NCBI GenBank assembly: GCA_030641465.1
Contig: DAOWHK010000121.1
Location: forward strand, 1-6,534
Origin: Parachlamydiales bacterium
GTDB lineage: Bacteria; Chlamydiota; Chlamydiia; Chlamydiales; Simkaniaceae
DNA: 6,534 bases
Direction of reading: 5' to 3'
The notes under the pieces were generated by a model. That model searched no databases, was not told the DNA's origin, and saw only the letters and a list, made by a program, of their open reading frames with translations. The position numbers were made by a program, and so were the translations under genes. This document shows positions 1-6,534 of the stretch, one piece after another (positions within the stretch are counted from its first letter, which is position 1; every line of letters starts with the position of its first letter).

Positions 1-861
1 CTCGGCCTTATGTTGCAAAATAGCAACTCTTGTTTCTAAATCTGGCATGCCGACGTGAGCTACAAGCCCCCATTCCATTCGCGCAATCATTCGCTCCGAT
101 AATTTCAGATCTCCTGGAGGTTTGTCACTTGTGACTACAATTTGTTTGTTTTGATTGATCAAGCTCTCAAATGTGTTGCAAAACTCTTCTTCAAAATTAA
201 ATCGATTTTGTAAAAATTGAATATCATCTACTAAAAGAATATCAAGTGTTCGATAAAAACGTTTCATCTTATCAATCGATTTATTTCTCAAATGAGAAAC
301 AAGATCATTAATAAACCCCTCTGTGGTAATGCAATGAACTCGCATTTTGCGGTGATGTTGTTTTACATAGTGCCCAATTGCATGCAGAAGATGGGTTTTT
401 CCAAGGCCAACTCCTCCATGAATAAAAAGGGGGTTATACGACTTCCCAGGTTTGACAGCGACGCCAAGAGCTGCTGATTTAATAAATTGATTCGAAGGGC
501 CTTCAATAAAGTTTTCAAAAACATAAAGGTCATTGAGTTTGAAATGAGGTCTGTCATCTTTTGGCTTAGGAGGATCGATTTTTACAGCTTTTGGTTTTTC
601 TTGTTTAGACGTTGCTATCATAAACGTAATTAAAGGCTTGCCTTTTGCATCGACTGGAAGAAATGCTGCTAGGTCTTCTTTATAATTATCGCGTAGGTAT
701 TCTTCGATAAATATATTGGGGACTTCTAAAACAACTTGATCACTTTCTTGAGAAATAAGCTTAATTGGCGCAAACCAATTCGCAAATTCCACCTTCGTGC
801 AGCGCTGCTCAATAAATTCCAAAAACTGCGCCCAGGACTCTTTAGGTGTGCATGTAATCAT
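1..861 (-). CDS. dnaA: Chromosomal replication initiator DnaA (chlamydial DnaA1 type), 3' end cut by window edge
   Basis: DnaA is the AAA+ ATPase that binds DnaA boxes at the origin, unwinds DNA and loads the replicative helicase. Translating the minus strand gives 287 residues running off the left edge; the family is usually about 450 long, so the DNA-binding domain IV is outside. Domain I spans about residues 1-85, a short Lys/Pro-rich linker about 86-107, then the AAA+ domain III. Visible motifs are Walker [10 protein letters not shown] (149-157), Walker [10 protein letters not shown] (208-216), sensor 1 VVTSD (242-246) and the box VII block [13 protein letters not shown] (254-266), whose R257 and R261 correspond to E. 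coli R281 and the arginine finger R285. All key residues present are intact. The ATG at 861 is chosen because AAGGAG (867-872) lies 5 nt before it and because the start MITC resembles remembered chlamydial DnaA1 starts. An in-frame ATG at 888 would add 9 residues but has a poor ribosome site. Chlamydiae usually carry a second paralogue, DnaA2; the sequence here fits DnaA1. Confidence 0.97.
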   Translation of the reverse strand, partial: MITCTPKESWAQFLEFIEQRCTKVEFANWFAPIKLISQESDQVVLEVPNIFIEEYLRDNYKEDLAAFLPVDAKGKPLITFMIATSKQEKPKAVKIDPPKPKDDRPHFKLNDLYVFENFIEGPSNQFIKSAALGVAVKPGKSYNPLFIHGGVGLGKTHLLHAIGHYVKQHHRKMRVHCITTEGFINDLVSHLRNKSIDKMKRFYRTLDILLVDDIQFLQNRFNFEEEFCNTFESLINQNKQIVVTSDKPPGDLKLSERMIARMEWGLVAHVGMPDLETRVAILQHKAE

Positions 862-866
862 TCCAT

Positions 867-872
867 CTCCTT
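867..872 (-). promoter_or_regulatory. Ribosome binding site of dnaA
   Basis: AAGGAG on the minus strand, with a 5-nt spacer to the ATG at 861. It decides between that start and the in-frame ATG at 888, which has only a GGA triplet upstream. It also rules out the out-of-frame ATG at 866, which abuts the site with no spacer and reaches a stop after two codons. Confidence 0.75.
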
Positions 873-889
873 GCCGAGTTATGAACATG

Positions 890-898
890 TTTTCCACA
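890..898 (+). promoter_or_regulatory. DnaA-box-like site upstream of dnaA
   Basis: TTTTCCACA differs from the E. coli consensus TTATCCACA at one position and equals the box reported as preferred in cyanobacteria. It lies 28 nt before the dnaA start codon, downstream of the candidate promoter, where bound DnaA could block transcription. Autoregulation through boxes near dnaA is known in several bacteria; its use here is inference from a single site. Confidence 0.4.
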
Positions 899-927
899 CT
901 CAAAACCCCTCTGTTTTTTTCGTCGGT

Positions 928-956
928 ACTCTAGCATTCCAGGGTAATGCCAGCAA
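928..956 (-). promoter_or_regulatory. Possible weak sigma-66/sigma-70-type promoter for dnaA
   Basis: On the minus strand TTGCTG (951-956, three of six matches to TTGACA) is separated by exactly 17 nt from TAGAGT (928-933, four of six matches to TATAAT). Transcription would start near 921, giving a leader of about 60 nt before the dnaA ATG. The spacer contains a 5-bp inverted repeat, GCATT/AATGC. The match is weak, and hexamers of this quality occur often by chance in AT-rich DNA, so this is only the best candidate in the gap. Confidence 0.25.
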
Positions 957-986
957 GCAATAAAATATAAATCTTCCTAATGACCT

Positions 987-1685
987 CTACGCACCCTTTG
1001 CATTGGGTAGATGCACAAGCCCCATACCAATAATACTAGATGGAAAAAATCCACTTAATAACTGACTTGCCTTTGTAAAGGGTTCTTTAGAGTGAATAAC
1101 ATCCGCAATAAGAATCACCCGCTTATCAACAAGTTTTTTACCATGTTTAGTAAAACTAGAATTTAATTTCAAATACATCCTGAGCTGATGTTTGGAAAAA
1201 TAATGCGGACACTTAAAAGCTTTTAACATGTCAATATTTTGGATACGGCTCATTTCTTTTGCAATGAGTGTATTCACACTCTCCTTTTTTCCAAGTTTAT
1301 TAATCCAGGGCTCAGGCATTGGTATAATCAGGTCAGGAGGGGTTTTTTCCACAGTAAAATATTGCAGTATTAAAAACGCTGCGAGTGTTTTTGCAAGCAT
1401 TTTTCGAGGTGTATGATGCATCTCATTTCTCATTGCAAGAGCTGGCCCAAAGGAGTCAAATGCACAAATAATTTTTGGGAAAGATTTGGTTTTATGGCAA
1501 GCGCTACATAACGTGGACTCATAATTATTTAGGGGTTTAAAACAAAGAGAGCAGCACTCTTTTTTTTGTAATAGTTCAAGATCAAAAGCACAATGTTTAC
1601 AAAGCATTTTGGTAATAGAGCAATCACTAGATTTACAGTGAAGACAAGAGGGCGGATAAATAAGGGAAAGCAGCTCTTTTAACAT
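987..1685 (-). CDS. ComF-family protein with degraded PRPP loop
   Basis: This 232-residue protein has the ComF/GntX layout. It opens with LIYPPSCLHC (8-17), typical of the family. Four CxxC pairs follow, at C14/C17, C29/C32, C45/C48 and C60/C63, probably forming zinc ribbons. A phosphoribosyltransferase-like domain covers about 75-225. The core beta strand PDLIIPMPEPW (117-127) matches the family's PVPL strand region, and the stretch with N138 and H166-Q167 recalls the usual GFNQ and RxTxxQ blocks. The usual VDDVxTTGAT PRPP-binding loop is replaced by IADVIHSKEPF (193-203): the first Asp is Ala and the TTG core is gone. Catalytic activity is therefore doubtful. ComF homologues support DNA uptake in competent bacteria, but most are unstudied and no competence role can be asserted here. 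The start overlaps the stop of the upstream large gene by 1 nt and lacks a clear ribosome site, which implies translational coupling. Length is normal, with no frameshift. Confidence 0.8.
   Translation of the reverse strand: MLKELLSLIYPPSCLHCKSSDCSITKMLCKHCAFDLELLQKKECCSLCFKPLNNYESTLCSACHKTKSFPKIICAFDSFGPALAMRNEMHHTPRKMLAKTLAAFLILQYFTVEKTPPDLIIPMPEPWINKLGKKESVNTLIAKEMSRIQNIDMLKAFKCPHYFSKHQLRMYLKLNSSFTKHGKKLVDKRVILIADVIHSKEPFTKASQLLSGFFPSSIIGMGLVHLPNAKGA
1345..1353 (+). promoter_or_regulatory. Second TTTTCCACA site, inside the comF-like gene
   Basis: This is an identical copy, in the same orientation, of the 9-mer found in the dnaA leader, 455 bp away and inside coding sequence. On the minus strand it falls in the codons for TVEK, so ordinary coding constraint could produce it. 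Binding by DnaA is possible but unsupported beyond the sequence match. Confidence 0.15.
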
Positions 1686-1687
1686 TA
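1683..1687 (-). promoter_or_regulatory. TAATG stop-start overlap (translational coupling)
   Basis: The TAA stop of the large gene (1685-1687) shares its final A with the ATG of the comF-like gene (1683-1685). No good Shine-Dalgarno sequence lies just upstream; the sequence there is A/T-rich codons for the end of the large protein. Ribosomes finishing the large gene probably re-initiate here, which ties the output of the comF-like protein to that of the large protein. Confidence 0.75.
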
Positions 1688-4600
1688 CTGTTTCAAACTA
1701 AATTTCGGCTGACTTAGATTCCCTTGAATAGACAGCGTAAAAGGCTCTGTAAACTTCAAAAGTACGTGCTGCTTCATTTTAATATTAATATGGACACTTC
1801 CATCAAAATCAATAAAAGAGATGTAACTTGGTGAAAGGTAAAAATGGGAGCGCTTCCCCTCACTATAACTATCTCGGAGCTCTGTTAAATGAATTTTTCC
1901 ATCGTGAATTTTATATTCGAGTCTTCCGTGGATCGGAATCATAATTCCTGGATCAAGGCCAAGTCTTGCAATGATCTCTATTGGTAGATCAAAAATATTG
2001 TAGTTTCTTTTAAAAGTATTGTGAAAGGAAAGTTCTCCTTTGCCCTTAAAACTACTAGCATCGCCGACAATCCCTCGGATATTTTTAAAGTAAAGCTCCT
2101 CTATTACAAGAGGCCTTATTCTTCCTCGATATGTCCCAATTTTCTTTAATAAACTCGGCCGAAAATCTTGCAGATGTATCTCTGGAATATATACATTCCA
2201 TTTATCTATATCAAATTGTTCGAATTTAACTTCATTTATTGTACTCATTCCGGCTTCATCACTGATTTTAAAATCACTTAATGCTACTTGAAATGAATTG
2301 ATGTAAATATTGCTTTGCAGTGTCTTCATTGCAGAACCCATTAACTCAAAATCACGCCCTTTTAAAAAGCCTTTGAAATAAGAATTGCAAATCTCCTCTT
2401 TTGATAAAATGAGATCGCCACTCACAACATATCCAGAGCCTATGTCACATTGTTTGATCATTTGAGATGCATCAGATGATAGTAGGGGGGCTAAATTTGG
2501 AGCGTTGATTTTCAACTTCCCAGATAATACCATTTCACGTGCATGAGCTTTTTGAGGATGGTGATGAAAAGAGAAATCAAGACCGCACACCTCCCCTTCT
2601 ATACTTTGGATATACATCCCTTCTTGCTTTGTAAAAACTGTTTTTATAGCCAAGCATTCCTCTTTTTCAGCTGCATTTTCTTCACGGATCTCAACTTCTG
2701 AGGAAAAAGTCTGATCAAATGTAAATTTTGCAGATACATCAAATGGTATCTCACGAAAATTCATTTTGCAGTTTGTTCCTAAATAATCGTTTAAATAATG
2801 AAATTGAAATTGCTCCATAAAAAAACTACGCCCTCCAAGCCAATAGTATCCGTCTTTTATGGTGCCGGTGATGGAAAAATCAGGCGCTGTTGTAAATGCA
2901 AATACCGCCTCAATCTGGTTATCCCAAACGATTGCTTGATTTTCTATCAAGAGCTTCCCATCTCTTGATTCAAGCCCTGGGATCATTGAAGCTCCAGCAA
3001 GATACATCACCATTTCAGGCGGCACTTGCACTTTCACGCCAAGGCCGTTCCAAGAGTTTTTCGCAAACGAGTAGTTAATATCTAAGGCGCTGCAATTCGC
3101 CCAAAGTTGATCACAAGACTTTTGACTTACTTGAAGTTGCATATTTTTCACTCGCAGGCATTCTTGGAGACTGTACTCTAAGGAAAAAGGATGAGTTGTT
3201 TCTGCAAAAAGTTCTCCTTTTCCAAGATTTTGCGTACTAAAATTAAGATCTGATTCAAGCTTCCAATTCTTAATCCCTTTTGCGCAATCGATTCTTAAGC
3301 GCCCATCAAGCAAGGCTGTTCCTTGCATATAGGAATAATCTCCTTCTTTTATTTGGTGAAAAATTGGCTGCATCTCTTCTAAATCAACGGTAATTTTTTC
3401 CAGCTGAAGAGTAAATTTCTCTGTTTCCTTATTATATACTCCTGAAACTCCCTTTAAAAAAGAGTGTTTATGGTCGATATTTATCTGGCTAAGATTCCAA
3501 ATGCCTTGTAGCTTTTCAATGGAGGCTGTGGCATGCAAAGTATTCACCTGAAAATTTTGTAATTCCCACGTATTTCCATGACGCATTGCATGGAGATGCA
3601 GCGGCGCCATGGACGCCTCACCTATTTGAAGATTGCTACTTGTTGCTTCAAGCGTCACCTCTTTTCCTTGATCCTCATAGAGAAAACTAAGCATGATTTC
3701 CCCATCAACCCTTTCCGAGCGCAAGTCTTCCACAAGAGAAGATTTAAGAGGAAGCGTTCCACATTGATTGAAGAAAGAAATATAATTCACTAGATCATAG
3801 GAAGAAATTGTCGTTTCCAGTGCTACATTTTCTAAATTCCAATTTCGATCAAACTGGCACTTATTAATAGCAAATTTCGATCCATAAAAATTCAACTGAT
3901 CCTGATTAAATACAATATCAATTCCGCCATCATGAACTTCCTTTGTAATAGATCCAATGCATCGCAATACATCATATGTTGGTGTTTCAATTCTCAAATC
4001 AAAATCCCAGGGACGACTGGAAGAAATTTTTATATAGCTCGAATTAATTCGATAATCTTGAGGTTGACTTGCTCCATTTAAAAGAAGCGTTCCAAGCATC
4101 TCACTAATTTCTAAATCGCGGCAAACAGAGTCCCAAGACATGGCACATGTCAAATCATCAAGGCGTATATGAGGTGTAAGCTCATATTGCCCCTCTTCTA
4201 ATAAAAGTTGTATTTGCCAGTTTGGAATCTGAGATCCTTCCAAATTTGTTTTCAATCTAAGTCCCTTTGGGCCGGAAATAATTTTTCCTTTTAAAGGGAA
4301 ATGAAAATTGGAAAAGGAGTCAAACTGCCTAAAAAATGTTTGCACATTTTCTGAAGATCCTCGAATAGCGCTTGCTTGAAGATCTAAATTTACTTCCTTT
4401 GGACTGACATAATCAACTATTAGCTCTCCTTCAAAATACACACCTTTGGAAAAAGCCATGATATTATCCACATGAATTTTCTCTCCATCGATTATTACCA
4501 TTGCATCTAACGCTTCGAAATCAAGTCCTATCAAGTTTTCATGACACTTTGCCTGTATTAGAGGAATACGCGCTGTCCAATGATTATTTTTTATATCATA

Positions 4601-6534
4601 GCGAAAGGTTTTGTATTCTTTTTTAGAAAAAAGCTCTCCATCATCTAGCATTGCATCAAAATAGGCTGATTTAAATAGAGCATTATGAGGATGTACTATG
4701 AATTCTAACTGTTTATCATCAAATCGTCCGTCTACATCCATCTCCCCTTGTATTTCCCATTCTTTATTCAGGAGCCTAAGAAGAAGATTGCAAGAAGAGG
4801 AAGAAAGTTCTTTGGTTTGAAAATATCCCGTCCTACATGCGGCTTTAAATCCATCTATAGAAAAACGTTCTTCTAAAAAAATTTTCTCTTCCATACGGAG
4901 ACCAAAAGTCAGCAAATCCTTTTGCTCCTCCTCCGGATTAATCTCTAATTTTCCATCAAAAAGCCACCTTGGCCCGACGTGAGATAATATTGCCGAAAGA
5001 TTGAGGTCTTGTTTTTCTAGTAAATTTAAACATGGAGTGGTGCTTTTTCCCATTTGGGCGAAAAGATCTTCTGTGCTTGTATCTACATGCATTTTAAGAT
5101 CAATATTGGAGAAAAAACCGTCAAAATCGAGCCGGCCATACATCTTTCCAAAATATCCTTCTAGAAAAGACTCTTCAATATATTTATCATGAATGGATAA
5201 ATTCAAATTCAAATCGGAAAACTGGCTGTTTGGACCTAAATCAAAAGCTGCATTTTGAATCGTAACATCAAAAATCGATTGTTCAAAAGGGCTTGGTACA
5301 TCGAGTTGAAGATAAATATTCCCATGGAGTTTGTCTAAAGTTCCAGCTATTTGATCATCAGAAAATTCCCATTTCACATGCTTTGCTTTAATATTTTCTA
5401 TCTCTATTTTTTGCAATTTCCCAAATTCACGATAGGCATGGACACTACCGCTAATCACTCCTTCTGAAACGGAGATACTTTGTGCTGGTTCATAATGAAG
5501 AGCTATAATGTCTTGAATAAGTGTCATTTGGTCTACACTTGCATTGGCAATATCTGCCTTGAAAACATATTTTTGAGGCTCAGGAGAAAGAATGGAAAAA
5601 TAAGTGCTCATTTCAGGCATTTCTTTTTTGATCATATGCCAGTCGCACTCAATTTGCCAAGAAAGAGGGCTTAATATTGTTCCCTTTCCGTAAAAATCAA
5701 ATGGATACCTCGTTTCTCCCTTTACCCAATAACCTTGAAGATCAATCACAGGATAGCAGTTATGGTCAAACCGCAAATTTCCTTCAATTTCTGATAGCCT
5801 CCAATCTTTTGAAATAATTTCCCCTCCATAAAGATTGCCATCGCCCAAAAAATTCGGCCAAATTTTGTTAAATACTACAAACTCTCTTGGCGAAGAAAAA
5901 TGCTCTTTTAAAAAGAATTTCTTGGCTAGGTAGGAAAGCCCTAACTTTTGATCTATGCAAAAAAGAGTGTCTACCTCTAAATCGTAATAGAGCTGTTTTA
6001 TCTCCTCTGTTTTTGTCAAGCAAAGCTCAATATTCCCCTTAAGAGTGCCCTCCGTAAATACCCACCTATTTTCTTCCTCAGATTTCCAAAAAGAGTAAAT
6101 AGATGACACCCAGGGAAGTGACATTTTTTCCAGTCCAATTTTTGCAAAAACTTCTTCCTCTTGCATAGAAAGCTCAATAAGCACTTCTTTTTCATCAAGA
6201 GGACCTTTTGAAAAGCAAATCTCTGCTGTTTGCTCGTCAGTAACATGGCAGGAAAAGTAGATAGCAGGACTTACCCCCTCTCTAACTTGTTGAAACGAGC
6301 CTTTATCGATTGTCAAAGGGTGTTTTAAAAAACGCTTGGTAAAGGAGAGCTGCGCCTCTGAGGAAGCATCAGGCATGTCCATTAAAGAAGTCATCTCAAT
6401 CTGCGGCTCTTTAAGGGTAAGCGCATGTTCCATAGAGAAGGGAAAGACCTGGATATCATAGGAAAAAATCAATTGGTCTATTTGCGCATGCATTCCTGTT
6501 TTTTTAATCGATGCATTCGAAAATGCTATTTTTC
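1685..6534 (-). CDS. Giant AsmA/TamB/YhdP-like envelope protein, N-terminus outside the window
   Basis: The reading frame is open from the right edge to the TAA at 1685, giving at least 1615 residues. Numbering from the ATG at 6493, 1602 residues run almost throughout as short alternating polar/hydrophobic beta strands with frequent G-x-L turns, without internal membrane segments. This fits the repeating beta-groove proteins (AsmA, YhdP, TamB) that carry phospholipid between membranes or help assemble the outer membrane. The C-terminal end is the most diagnostic: a GxLxY/GKIHLTEL block near 1515-1530, then IDFDGSVHINIKMK (about 1562-1575) and a final strand with SIQGNLSQPKFSL, the pattern that closes AsmA-like domains. 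A second AsmA-like unit lies around 670-750 (IHVDNIMAF, then VYFEGELIVDY). Family members are normally anchored by an N-terminal membrane helix, absent here. The ATG at 6493 has no properly spaced ribosome site, and 13 upstream sense codons continue the same strand pattern, so the real start lies beyond the window. No closer homologue is recognised; the superfamily call is inference from pattern. Confidence 0.75.
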   Translation of the reverse strand, partial: KIAFSNASIKKTGMHAQIDQLIFSYDIQVFPFSMEHALTLKEPQIEMTSLMDMPDASSEAQLSFTKRFLKHPLTIDKGSFQQVREGVSPAIYFSCHVTDEQTAEICFSKGPLDEKEVLIELSMQEEEVFAKIGLEKMSLPWVSSIYSFWKSEEENRWVFTEGTLKGNIELCLTKTEEIKQLYYDLEVDTLFCIDQKLGLSYLAKKFFLKEHFSSPREFVVFNKIWPNFLGDGNLYGGEIISKDWRLSEIEGNLRFDHNCYPVIDLQGYWVKGETRYPFDFYGKGTILSPLSWQIECDWHMIKKEMPEMSTYFSILSPEPQKYVFKADIANASVDQMTLIQDIIALHYEPAQSISVSEGVISGSVHAYREFGKLQKIEIENIKAKHVKWEFSDDQIAGTLDKLHGNIYLQLDVPSPFEQSIFDVTIQNAAFDLGPNSQFSDLNLNLSIHDKYIEESFLEGYFGKMYGRLDFDGFFSNIDLKMHVDTSTEDLFAQMGKSTTPCLNLLEKQDLNLSAILSHVGPRWLFDGKLEINPEEEQKDLLTFGLRMEEKIFLEERFSIDGFKAACRTGYFQTKELSSSSCNLLLRLLNKEWEIQGEMDVDGRFDDKQLEFIVHPHNALFKSAYFDAMLDDGELFSKKEYKTFRYDIKNNHWTARIPLIQAKCHENLIGLDFEALDAMVIIDGEKIHVDNIMAFSKGVYFEGELIVDYVSPKEVNLDLQASAIRGSSENVQTFFRQFDSFSNFHFPLKGKIISGPKGLRLKTNLEGSQIPNWQIQLLLEEGQYELTPHIRLDDLTCAMSWDSVCRDLEISEMLGTLLLNGASQPQDYRINSSYIKISSSRPWDFDLRIETPTYDVLRCIGSITKEVHDGGIDIVFNQDQLNFYGSKFAINKCQFDRNWNLENVALETTISSYDLVNYISFFNQCGTLPLKSSLVEDLRSERVDGEIMLSFLYEDQGKEVTLEATSSNLQIGEASMAPLHLHAMRHGNTWELQNFQVNTLHATASIEKLQGIWNLSQINIDHKHSFLKGVSGVYNKETEKFTLQLEKITVDLEEMQPIFHQIKEGDYSYMQGTALLDGRLRIDCAKGIKNWKLESDLNFSTQNLGKGELFAETTHPFSLEYSLQECLRVKNMQLQVSQKSCDQLWANCSALDINYSFAKNSWNGLGVKVQVPPEMVMYLAGASMIPGLESRDGKLLIENQAIVWDNQIEAVFAFTTAPDFSITGTIKDGYYWLGGRSFFMEQFQFHYLNDYLGTNCKMNFREIPFDVSAKFTFDQTFSSEVEIREENAAEKEECLAIKTVFTKQEGMYIQSIEGEVCGLDFSFHHHPQKAHAREMVLSGKLKINAPNLAPLLSSDASQMIKQCDIGSGYVVSGDLILSKEEICNSYFKGFLKGRDFELMGSAMKTLQSNIYINSFQVALSDFKISDEAGMSTINEVKFEQFDIDKWNVYIPEIHLQDFRPSLLKKIGTYRGRIRPLVIEELYFKNIRGIVGDASSFKGKGELSFHNTFKRNYNIFDLPIEIIARLGLDPGIMIPIHGRLEYKIHDGKIHLTELRDSYSEGKRSHFYLSPSYISFIDFDGSVHINIKMKQHVLLKFTEPFTLSIQGNLSQPKFSLKQ

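Larger units (their letters stand above)
862..986 (-). other. comF-dnaA intergenic leader (125 bp)
   Basis: This is the only non-coding stretch in the window. Read on the minus strand it holds, in order, an AT-rich segment just after the comF-like stop, a possible weak promoter (928-956) with a short inverted repeat in its spacer, an A7 run, a TTTTCCACA site on the plus strand (890-898) and the dnaA ribosome site. I see no GC-rich hairpin followed by a T run in the direction of transcription, so there is no visible intrinsic terminator after the comF-like gene. Read-through into dnaA is therefore possible. No small gene fits here. Confidence 0.7.

Noticed and set aside
1..861. Replication origin next to dnaA
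   Set aside because: There is no cluster of DnaA boxes or AT-rich repeat array in the window, and in Chlamydiae dnaA1 is not known to mark the origin reliably. The sequence downstream of dnaA is not available.
858..866. Two-codon mini-ORF (ATG GAA TGA) overlapping the dnaA start
   Set aside because: Its ATG directly abuts the Shine-Dalgarno with no spacer, so it should not be initiated.
886..888. Alternative in-frame dnaA ATG adding nine residues
   Set aside because: Only a GGA triplet lies upstream, against AAGGAG at 5-nt spacing for the ATG at 861, and the extension does not resemble remembered DnaA1 N-termini.
898..920. AAAAC/GTTTT inverted repeat in the dnaA leader as a terminator
   Set aside because: The stem is five mostly A-T pairs with no T run after it on the minus strand, too weak for an intrinsic terminator.
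292..963. Plus-strand open frames opposite dnaA (292-477 and 736-963)
   Set aside because: They lie antisense to the well-supported dnaA frame, have no recognisable domains and no good ribosome sites, and the second runs across the dnaA start and leader.
4464..4472. Perfect E. coli-type DnaA box TTATCCACA inside the large gene
   Set aside because: It falls in the codons for H-V-D-N-I, residues that suit the AsmA-like strand pattern, and is isolated, with no second box, AT-rich unwinding element or intergenic space nearby. Coding constraint and chance explain it.
2896..5674. Several plus-strand frames of 60-71 residues and a minus-strand 76-residue frame (6016-6246) inside the large gene
   Set aside because: All lie within the long intact frame of the AsmA-like protein, lack recognisable motifs and have the composition of shadow translations.

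Overview
This AT-rich window carries three genes, all on the minus strand, in the transcription order large envelope-type gene -> comF-like gene -> dnaA. Nothing on the plus strand looks like a real gene. The DnaA N-terminal half matches, from memory of the family, the chlamydial DnaA1 lineage (a start of the type M-[IL]-T-C, the block EEFCNTFE in place of the usual EEFFHTF, and the stretch [18 protein letters not shown]). That and the AT-rich composition suggest a member of the phylum Chlamydiae, probably an environmental (Parachlamydiales-type) one rather than Chlamydia itself. The phylum call is fairly secure; the family-level call is a guess.

Layout: (1) 1685-6534 holds a very large beta-rich protein of at least 1615 residues, open through the right edge of the window. 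It has the character of the AsmA/TamB/YhdP group of bridge-like lipid transport or envelope-assembly proteins, with an AsmA-like C-terminal end. The first ATG inside the window (6493) is probably not the real start. (2) 987-1685 is a ComF-family protein whose start codon overlaps the stop of the large gene (TAATG), so the two are almost certainly translationally coupled. It keeps the N-terminal zinc-binding cysteines, but its phosphoribosyltransferase PRPP loop is badly degraded. (3) 862-986 is a 125-bp gap with a possible weak promoter and a TTTTCCACA DnaA-box-like site just ahead of dnaA. (4) 1-861 is the 5' part (287 codons) of dnaA, cut by the left edge of the window.

How they fit together: the large gene and the comF-like gene form one operon. 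dnaA may be read from the same message, since no clear terminator lies between, or from its own promoter with possible DnaA autoregulation. I see no CRISPR, mobile element, tRNA, rRNA or large repeat. I do not see an obviously new multi-gene system. The points most worth following are the giant AsmA-like protein, the PRPP-loop-less ComF homologue coupled to it, and the DnaA-box-like site in the dnaA leader.
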